From positions 1,178,001 to 1,242,000 of the forward strand of contig CM064422.1 of NCBI GenBank assembly GCA_032690845.1: a stretch of 64,000 nucleotides of DNA, written 5' to 3'. The notes under the pieces were generated by a model. It had not been told where the DNA came from and searched no databases. It saw only the letters and a program-made list of their open reading frames with translations. The translations under genes were made by a program, and so were the position numbers. Below are positions 57,358 through 64,000 of the stretch, in pieces; position 1 is the first letter of the stretch, and every line of letters starts with the position of its first letter. The stretch is from Eleusine coracana subsp. coracana (Eukaryota; Streptophyta; Magnoliopsida; Poales; Poaceae).

Positions 57358-57990
57358 TCAGTGCATCTCCGGCGCGGGCGGGGGCGGCCCCGGCTTGGGC
57401 TTCAACTTGCTGGTGAACGCAACGGCGAGCTGCAGCATCTTCTGGAACTCGACGAGGCTCTGCTGCAGGATGAGCCGCACGTCGCCGTTGAGCTCCCTGC
57501 AGCTCAGCGTGCACGACGACACGTCGCCGATGGCGCGCGACGCCAGCGTCTTGGCGATGTCGTTGGCGCCGGCCTTCACGGCCGCCGACGCGCCGTGGAT
57601 CTTCTTCATCGCGCTCTTCATCGTCACCGTGCAGTTGGACAGGCACTTCTGGAAGTCCGGCACGCTCGTGTTGAACCCGGGCAGCTTCCCCTCGAACACG
57701 GCCGCGGCCACCGACCCGGCCTCCGCCGCCGCGTCCAGCGCCACCGCCACCAGAGCCTTCGGGTCCACCTGACCCGGCGCGCCGGCGATGGTGGACGACT
57801 TGTCAGAGACCGAGGCTAGCGTGGTCTGGATGTCGAGCAGGCGCTGGCCCAGGTCGCGGACGCAGCTCTCCGGGTACGGCACCGGCTTGCACGTCTCCAC
57901 GATCGGGCTTGAACCGGGAGGGAGACGCGCGGCGTGGAGGACGTGGAGGGACGCGCACAGGAACACCACCAACAGGGACGCCAACGCCAT
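57358..57990 (-). CDS. secreted PMEI-like protein (pectin methylesterase / invertase inhibitor family) 1
   Basis: A single exon, 210 aa. Residues 1-20 (MALASLLVVFLCASLHVLHA) are a signal peptide, so the protein enters the apoplast. The mature part is a four-helix-bundle PMEI domain: the N-terminal hairpin has Cys34 and Cys43 ('VETCKPVPYPESCVRDL', family spacing), and the later Cys are in 'FQKCLSNCTVTMKSAM' and 'SSCTLSCREL'. It ends with a Pro-rich tail 'KLKPKPGPPPPAPEMH'. Family members inhibit pectin methylesterases or acid invertases; the sequence alone does not say which. A TATA box lies about 75 bp upstream on the same strand. A second, diverged PMEI-like gene lies 3.3 kb further on. Confidence 0.85.
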   Translation of the reverse strand: MALASLLVVFLCASLHVLHAARLPPGSSPIVETCKPVPYPESCVRDLGQRLLDIQTTLASVSDKSSTIAGAPGQVDPKALVAVALDAAAEAGSVAAAVFEGKLPGFNTSVPDFQKCLSNCTVTMKSAMKKIHGASAAVKAGANDIAKTLASRAIGDVSSCTLSCRELNGDVRLILQQSLVEFQKMLQLAVAFTSKLKPKPGPPPPAPEMH

Positions 57991-58060
57991 TTTTTTTCTC
58001 TCTCTCTTCTTCGCGGTTTCTTTCTTCGATCCGAGACTCGACTCGATCAGACAGGCACAT

Positions 58061-58070
58061 TTAATTTATA
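58061..58070 (-). promoter_or_regulatory. TATA box of PMEI-like gene 1
   Basis: Minus strand TATAAATTAA, about 75 bp before the ATG at 57990; the leader between them is CT-rich. Confidence 0.65.
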
Positions 58071-59097
58071 CGTTGATGCACTGCTCAGTGACTGGTTCCT
58101 GGTGTTTATCGTCCGAGTGGTGGGGAGGTTTTTCCGACTGTTGAGGCATGACAGGCAGGGCGAGAGCAGGGGGTACTATACGGGTCGAGTTGTGCGAGTT
58201 CCCCGGGCTGCTCTCCATTTTCTTTTTTTTTTCCTGGTGTGCATGCTTGATGCTGAGTGTGCTGCTCATCCGGGGAGGAGCAGATTTTCTGCATGCAATA
58301 GCTGGCGTTAACACGTTGAGGACACGCATGTATACCTGGGGATGACAGCTCTGTTTTCTGCGGTAGACTCTTCCTTCTGTACTGTTTTTGAGAATGCGAT
58401 AGTTTTTTTTTTCTTCTGTACTGTTTTTGAGAATGCGATAATTTTTTTTTTGTCTAAAAAAATGATGTTGGGAACGGGTTGGCTTTAAAAGTCGTTTCTG
58501 ACTAATGAGCACTAATAATAACAAAATAACCTGGTATTATACGAATGCAAGGTTAGGAATGCAATACTTTGTCGTTCAAAAAAAAAAAATGAATGCAATA
58601 ACTAAATAAAACGTAGCGTACGAGTAAAGGACAATGGTACATAAACGCAATTTCGATCTAAACATTGTATACGCAAGGTTAGGAATGCAATATCTCTGAA
58701 AGTCGATCGGGTGTCCATGATCCGCAGTGATACCATCAATTATTGCTCAAGTAGTTGACTACAACTGCATATAGTTTGTCTCTATACGACAGGTAACGGA
58801 TCATTAGCTGATAGTTGATTCAATAATGCTACGACTACGAGTGTCTCATTGACATTTGTTGCCATAGGATATTGTTAACTCCCGTTGAGTATTATCCCTG
58901 TGTTGATGCCAGCAGCCGAACTGGACGCGAAATCTGGCTTACATGTGCCTTGATATCGTCATGTTGTGAAGAATGTCATAAAAAAATATCAATAGCAACA
59001 GTCTTTTGCGAAAAAGTTGGCTCTGTGCAAGGGATTGGGATCTGAAACGGGAACGTATACCTCACTAACCAGCAACATCCGGTTTTGTTTTATCTAC
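58071..59097. other. intergenic, no gene seen
   Basis: PMEI promoter, then AT-rich DNA with one short tandem duplication listed separately. The phrase 'AAGGTTAGGAATGCAATA' occurs twice (about 58550 and 58676). Confidence 0.45.
58374..58440. repeat. 39-bp tandem duplication with poly-T
   Basis: The 28-base unit starting CTTCTGTACTGTTTTTGAGA occurs at 58374-58401 and 58413-58440, each followed by a T run. Confidence 0.8.
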
Positions 59098-59250
59098 GAG
59101 ATGGCTGAAAAACCAGAACGTACAACAGCATTTAGTTTGTTTTATTGACAGGAGGGCTGAAAAACCAGAACGTACAACAGCATTTGGTCTGTTTCATCGA
59201 CGAGAGGGATGAAAAACCAGAACGTACAACAGCATTTCAGCAACGCCTTG
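59098..59250. repeat. minisatellite, about 56-bp unit, three copies
   Basis: The core CTGAAAAACCAGAACGTACA (third copy ATGAAAAACC...) occurs three times (near 59105, 59157 and 59209), each followed by ACAGCATTT and, in the first two, a diverged 'TTTATTGAC' type spacer. A related fragment (GCATTTGTTTTGTTTTATCG) recurs near 59467. Confidence 0.8.
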
Positions 59251-59784
59251 GTTTTTAACAACTTGGATGCATCAGAGCGGAAACGTACAACAAGTCCCTG
59301 GTCAGCAACCAGAACGGCGCATACAATGAGGACGGTCGAACCACTTGTTTTTGGCGTCCAGCTAGCTAGAAGACATCATCTAATTCTGACCGCACGAGGG
59401 AGGGAGTCCTCCGTCACTCTGATTTGCTGAAATGCATTTGTTTTTTTTTTTTTTTGAACCGGGAAATGCATTTGTTTTGTTTTATCGACAAGAAAGAAGG
59501 CTACTACTAGATTATTAGCATTTTCCGTATCACCTGGTTTGACTCGCGCACAACATGATCGTCACAACTGCCTCTTTATTCAAGACCCAGGAAATACAAC
59601 ATATAGTAGTAACCAAAAAACCAAACCTTACATCCAGGACCGATCTTAATTATACACAAAGAACATGCCTCTTGATGAACGACGAGATGCAATAATAATT
59701 TAGCATGCACAGATAAAGACAATGCAAATAACATTCACTGAATAATTCACGCGACGATGGGAGGAAGAAAAAATAGAAATTCAG

Positions 59785-60033
59785 CTAGCGGCCCATCTGC
59801 TGCGGCGCGGGCGGGTAGGCTGCGGCTCCGGCGTTCTGTGCGGCGGCCATCTGCCACCCGAGGTCCGGGTCGAACCCGCGTGCCTTGAGCTCCTTGTACT
59901 CCTGGCAGAGCGCGCACGCCTCGCAGCAGAAGTGGACGCAGCAGTCGCAGCATGGCGCGTCGGCGAGCCCGAACTGGGCGCGCATCTTCTGGCGGTAGGT
60001 GCAGGAGTATATCCACTGGCACCCCGTCAGCGC
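59785..60033 (-). pseudogene. PLAC8 / cell number regulator (CNR) gene, last exon only
   Basis: The minus-strand frame reads 'ALTGCQWIYSCTYRQKMRAQFG', 'CCDCCVHFCCEACALCQEY', 'KELKARGFDPDLGWQM' and ends with TAG at 59785-59787. This is the C-terminal half of the Cys-rich PLAC8 family (fw2.2/CNR, PCR), small membrane proteins linked to organ size and metal transport. The first half, normally with the 'CCxxCxCPC' motif, is absent: immediately upstream (60034 on) there is a stop in frame and unrelated sequence, and I found no matching upstream exon to 61 kb. The sequence that replaces it is a 23-bp block present twice (60034-60056, 60097-60119). I treat it as a 5'-truncated remnant; a distant first exon cannot be fully excluded. 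Confidence 0.7.
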
Positions 60034-60119
60034 CCCCAGTCAGGATTCAAGCTGGCGGTAAGTACGAGATGTGCACATGCAACGCTAATCAATCGTCCCC
60101 AGTCAGGATTCAAGCTGGC
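60034..60119. repeat. 23-bp direct repeat at the CNR break
   Basis: CCCCAGTCAGGATTCAAGCT plus GGC occurs at 60034-60056 and 60097-60119, separated by 40 bp. Confidence 0.85.
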
Positions 60120-61290
60120 TGCATGAGAGAGAGCACCTTATCAGAAGGATAACCATGGCAGTAGTACCCAAAAAAAAAAAATGTGTGTCGTAGCAGTGCA
60201 CGTTTCGTGGTTTACTTGCTGATTTTTTTTAGTCTTTTGAACCTGTCGTCACCTTCTATAGTTTGGTGAGCAATATAATGGATGCATAATATTCAACCAA
60301 CCAAGTCCCTGGAAAAAGCACGGAAAGTGCCATACTTCACCGCTTGATCTAGTCTGACAACTGACAGTGTCTTTTTTCCACTACTGCCCATCATCGGTGA
60401 ATTTTCAGAGTGATTATGACGAGAAGAACCTGACAAGGCACTCACTAGTAATTGTTATTGAGAGGTGGTCCAAACAATAGATAACATACACGTAAATGAA
60501 ATGGCATCCATATGCAACATGTGCATATGACTCCTCCACTAGGCGTACGTGCTGCGTGCAGGAAAACCATGGCAGCTTCTGTGCTGTTTCGTGGTAATCC
60601 AATCCAAATCCGTGGCGTCTACTTCAGAGTGTCGTCGGGTAAGCGAAGGGAGGGCCCGAGAGCCAGCAGGACGCGGTTGCAAGTTGCGACGCCGCCATCT
60701 CGGTGCGACCCGGCGCAGAAGGCCGACCAGCTCGCAATCTCTTATCTTCTTCGTGACCTTGTCTCGTACATAAAAAAAAAAGTGGGGGAAAAGAGAAAGA
60801 GAGAAAAGCTAGCTCTTCTTCCACTTGCCAGTGCCCACTGGGTCGGGCGATCCAGTCTGCACCACTGGAGCCCAAGTTATTCAGCCCAGTCTTCTTTCTT
60901 CTAAACCGAAGGAAGCTCAATAATGTTGATTTGTTTTTTTTTTGGGGGGTTTTGAATGACAGTGACAGTATGAAATCAGGGAACTCTTATATTCCAGTAT
61001 ATTTGTATCCTACGTGGCAACAAAAAAAGAAAAAAAATACTGGCTGGAAATATGCGTCAAGACCCATGCATCACGAGCGAGAAGAATGAATTTAATCAAT
61101 GTGAATTCACGTACGAGGCGAGCTACTTACTGGTGGTGCTAAACAGATCAGGTAATAAATTTGCACAATTAATAGATACGAAAAAAAACCTAGGAAAGAT
61201 CTAATCTAACAGCAGAGGAAACACGTACATATATACTATATCGCAGACTTGATTAATATGAACTAGAGTAGTATCAATATCTCTCTCTCA
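60120..61290. other. intergenic, no gene seen
   Basis: AT-rich, with several A and T homopolymers. Open frames at 60.5-60.9 kb on both strands lack any domain. The end next to 61291 is probably PMEI gene 2 3' UTR. Confidence 0.45.
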
Positions 61291-61908
61291 TCATGGCACC
61301 GACGATGGCGCGGGCGCCGGCGCGGCCCCGCCTCCGGTGGCCTGCTGGATGAGCGCGTGTGTGACGGCCATGATGGTCTCGAAGTCCTTGTTCTTTGCGA
61401 GGAGCGCGGCCTTGACGGGCGTCTGCGGCGCGAACCTGCAGCTCTCGTCGCAGGACCACGAGTCGCGCTCGGCGGTGTCGAGGAAGAGCTTGACGTCGTT
61501 GAACCTGGCGTCGTCGATCTCGCCCTCCGTGTCGTCCAGGTGGGAGACGGCCTCCTCGATGTCGTCGGCGCACTCGTCCAGGCACTGCCACAGCGCGGTG
61601 TCCTTCACCACGTCCAGCTGCTCCCGCGCGTACCCGCCCGCCGCCGCGCCCACGTCCGACGCCGCGCGGATCGCCACCTCCGCCAGCGCGCGGGGAGTCG
61701 TCGCGTCCTTGCTGTCCGGGCACGCCATTAGCGTGCTCTTGCAGAGGTCCGGGTGCGGCGTCGCGGCGCACGACGCGTCGATCAGGGGCGGTTGCGCGCC
61801 GGCGGCGAGGGAGGAGCAGGAGGTGCAGAGGAGGAAGACGGTGGAAAGGACGATGGTGATGGGCGGCGGTCTAGTCGTTGTTGCCATGGTCGATCGATAG
61901 GTCGTCAT
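61291..61908 (-). CDS. secreted PMEI-like protein 2
   Basis: A single exon ending TGA at 61291-61293. The start is ATG 61908 (MTTYRSTMATTTRPPP, 205 aa) or, better for secretion, ATG 61887 (MATTTRPPPITIVLST..., 198 aa). The latter puts a hydrophobic core 'ITIVLSTVFLLCTSC' in the right place for a signal peptide. The PMEI domain shows 'IDASCAATPHPDLCKSTL' (first disulfide hairpin), 'LWQCLDECADDIEEAVSHL' and 'SWSCDESCRF', and ends in an Ala/Pro-rich tail. It is more acidic than the neighbouring PMEI-like protein and only distantly similar. Target enzyme (pectin methylesterase or invertase) is not predictable. GTATATGA about 75 bp upstream may serve as TATA. Confidence 0.8.
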   Translation of the reverse strand: MTTYRSTMATTTRPPPITIVLSTVFLLCTSCSSLAAGAQPPLIDASCAATPHPDLCKSTLMACPDSKDATTPRALAEVAIRAASDVGAAAGGYAREQLDVVKDTALWQCLDECADDIEEAVSHLDDTEGEIDDARFNDVKLFLDTAERDSWSCDESCRFAPQTPVKAALLAKNKDFETIMAVTHALIQQATGGGAAPAPAPSSVP

Positions 61909-62470
61909 GGCGTTTGCCGTTGTTCGTTGCGAGGACGACAGAGATGGACGGGTGACATTCGCTACGAAGAAGAAGAAGATCATATACGGGCCACAAGCCC
62001 ACAACTGCATGCTAACCGACCAAGCGCGCGTCTCGGACTTACGCATGGCCGGGAGGAATTGGCGACCGATCAAGCTGTTCCGATCCTGTTGTCATGTGCA
62101 TGCATGGGGACATGAGGAGAGCTAGCTGCAGCGACAGTGTCAACCTCCATCTCACTTCTCACCCGATTTCTGGCAGCCAAAAACCCGCATCTCTCAGTTT
62201 TTCCTCCAAATAAGGTGCTCCGCGGGCGTTTGCTTGCGCGTCGTCGTGGCCCGTTCTACTGAACTGACTGCTGTGGGTGGAAAATGAATGTACCAATAGT
62301 TGTTTCCGGCAAGTAAGCTGCACGCGGGTATCTTTCCATTTCTGCCACCGCCGCCGATCTCTAATATTGTGTAATCCTAGCCCTCCCTCAACACATCCTC
62401 CGGTCCTCCCTGATCTATGATATTTCTGCGGTTCTACCACCGCCGCAGATCTCTGATATTGTATAACTAC
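61909..62470. other. intergenic, no gene seen
   Basis: PMEI gene 2 promoter, then a stretch with 'CCGCCGCAGATCTCTGATATTGT' and a near repeat (about 62347 and 62440). No gene. Confidence 0.45.
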
Positions 62471-62640
62471 CACTACGAGAAACAACTCATTTGCCGAGTG
62501 CCCGAGGCGCTCGGTAAAAGGCGAAAAGCACTAGGCAACTAATTTATCGAGCGCAACTCTCGACGAACAACTCACGGCAGCCTCTTATCAACAAAATAGC
62601 TCTTTGCCGAGAGTCTTGCCGTGATGCGCCCCCGCGCACC
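62471..62640 (+). mobile_element. CACTA-type transposon terminus
   Basis: Begins CACTACGAGAAACAACTC, followed by subterminal motifs TTTGCCGAGTGCCCGAG, GCGCTCGGTAAAAGG and CTCTTTGCCGAGAG, the recurring TTTGCCGAG words of grass CACTA elements. No matching TAGTG end is seen before the window edge, so either the element extends beyond 64000 or only one end remains. Confidence 0.75.
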
Positions 62641-62846
62641 ATGCAAGGTCCTCCAAGGCCTAGAAATGCGGACGATGATGCGCCGCCGCCTACCCCCCCA
62701 TGACGACCACCTGCCGGCGCCGCCTCCCCAGTCGTCGTTCTCTAGCTGTTCCTCTTCGTAGCCATTGTCATGTTTCAGTTGGTTCTTTGAGTACGCGGAC
62801 ATGATTAAGGAGTAGAGTGTGTGTGTGGGTGGGTAGGGCGGGGGGC

Positions 62847-63943
62847 ATGGGCACCCTAATCAACCCAAAGGCAGCCCCTCCTTCTCCGCCGACGATGCCA
62901 CTCTCTTCAACACCAGCTCGTCGATCCCACATTCCCACTCCAATGGTGCTGCCGCCGCCCGCTGATGACAAACAAAGTCAAAGCCATGTAGGCCTGGCTA
63001 TGCGCATCGCCGTCGGTGTCGGCGTCATCGTACTCGTAATGGTCGTCTACTGCTGGTGTTGCCGCTGCCGCCGGCAGAGCCCCTCCTCCCAGCACGACCT
63101 TCAGCTCGGTTGCTTGGAGGGAAGCAGGTCACGGCAAGATGCTGGGCTGCCGCCGCTGTCGCGCTCGCAGCAACCACCGCCACCTGCTCCCCTGCCGAGG
63201 GAGCTGCCGTTGTACTTGTACAGGACACCGGTACCAGCGCCGGGGAACGAGCTCGAAGCGTCATGTCTGCCTCCACCTCTGGCGCTGCGCCATTATATCT
63301 CGTCCTACTCGACGAAGCTTGGCAGGCGCGACCCACCATCCGCCTCCGAGATAATAGAGGAGGAAGCCGCTATGCGCGACACCACCGGCAAGGCGTCAGG
63401 CGGGCAGGTGATGGACGACGACGCTCCTGCTATGTCCTCTGCTCCCACTGGCTTGGAGTCGGAGGGGGCGTCACGGGCCCGGTCACTAGCGGCCGCCACG
63501 TCGGCGTCGGCACGCCTGTAATTACTTCAGCCGCCGCAGCAGACGAGCGGATCGTCCTCCACGGTCGTCGTCTCCGACGCGTGGGCGTCAACCATCCCGG
63601 CGAGACGGCCGCGCCTTCCTCCTTCGCGCCACGCCACGACGGCCCTGTACAAAGCTCCGTTGGCTCGTCGTCCACGACACCGCCTCCGTCTCTCGAGCTC
63701 GTGACCGAGGACGACGAATACGACGCGCCACTAGTTCTGCCGAACCACACACTGCTACTGGGAGATCCTGCACCGGCGCCACCGCAGCAGATGAACGTGC
63801 TTGAGGAGTACGCTGACTTCATCTTCGGACCCCAAGTGCACCCACCGACGCCACCATCGTCCAGGTCCTCCTCGCCTTGCTGCCTGGACGGCATTCTTCA
63901 GTACATTCACTTCATCGCGGCGGCTGTCTACGACCATGCATGA
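62847..63943 (+). pseudogene. proline-rich single-pass membrane protein-like sequence, frame-shifted, inside or next to the CACTA end
   Basis: From ATG 62847 a frame runs to TAA at 63519-63521: a Pro/Ser-rich N-terminus, a clear membrane segment 'VGLAMRIAVGVGVIVLVMVV' with the stop-transfer text 'YCWCCRCRRQ', then Pro-rich and acidic parts ('SASEIIEEEAAMRD'). Beyond the stop, protein-like text continues in another frame: 'LELVTEDDEYDAPLVLPNHT', 'MNVLEEYADFIFGPQVHPP', stop at 63943. Either an intron or frameshifts join the parts. The layout resembles short plant proline-rich receptor-like membrane proteins, but there is no kinase domain and I do not recognise the family. Its place right after a CACTA terminus suggests transposon-carried host sequence. 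Confidence 0.4.
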
Positions 63944-64000
63944 TTAGCCTAGTACTTAATTAACCTGGCTGAGTTTCGACGTGATGATCACACCTTCATG

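Noticed and set aside
1..64000. CRISPR arrays, bacterial operons, riboswitches, rRNA or tRNA genes
   Set aside because: Nothing of this kind is visible; the window is plant nuclear DNA.

Overview
The window is nuclear DNA from a grass (Poaceae), most likely a panicoid such as sorghum, Setaria or a relative. Genes are split by many short GT-AG introns with AT-rich introns and GC-rich first exons. The proteins are plant-specific (root-type ferredoxin, Toc159-family import receptor, DUF3615 proteins, PMEIs), and the repeats are typical grass ones (MULE, CACTA end, Stowaway-type MITEs, tRNA-derived SINE). I assembled exons by hand from splice sites, reading frame and remembered family sequences. 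For every multi-exon model called a CDS, the summed exon length is divisible by three with no internal stop.

Left part (1-23.9 kb): the 3' end of an F-box-associated type gene; a broken actin pseudogene; a root-type plastid ferredoxin (-); a 16-exon At2g36360-like kelch gene (-) head-to-head with an 18-exon acyl-CoA-binding kelch protein, ACBP6-like (+); mitochondrial ETF alpha (-), convergent with ACBP6; and a small 81-codon gene of unknown role (+). From memory, ACBP6 and ETFA are also neighbours on the distal long arm of rice chromosome 3, so this block is probably conserved and syntenic.

Middle (24-40 kb): a large intronless Toc159-family chloroplast import receptor (-), then a complete 4.8 kb MuDR-like Mutator element. 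The element has long terminal inverted repeats (TIRs), a 9-bp target-site duplication (8/9 match), an apparently intact five-exon 946-aa transposase and a convergent second gene for a GRF zinc-finger/coiled-coil/transmembrane protein that carries one frameshift. It sits about 80 bp upstream of a papain-like gene whose catalytic Cys position reads His and which is frameshifted.

Right part (40-64 kb): two tandem four-exon DUF3615 genes (-) separated by a truncated Toc159 pseudogene copied from the locus at 27 kb; a three-exon soluble epoxide hydrolase (-) whose second intron holds a two-exon heavy-metal-associated (HIPP-like) gene on the opposite strand, and whose first intron holds a MITE containing a SINE; two PMEI-like secreted proteins (-); a 5'-truncated PLAC8/CNR gene between them; and a CACTA-type terminus followed by proline-rich coding-like sequence running to the window edge.

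The housekeeping genes do not form a pathway; they are independent plant transcription units. The most unusual item is the two-gene Mutator element. Its layout copies the convergent mudrA/mudrB plan of maize MuDR, but its second gene is a GRF zinc-finger membrane-type protein.
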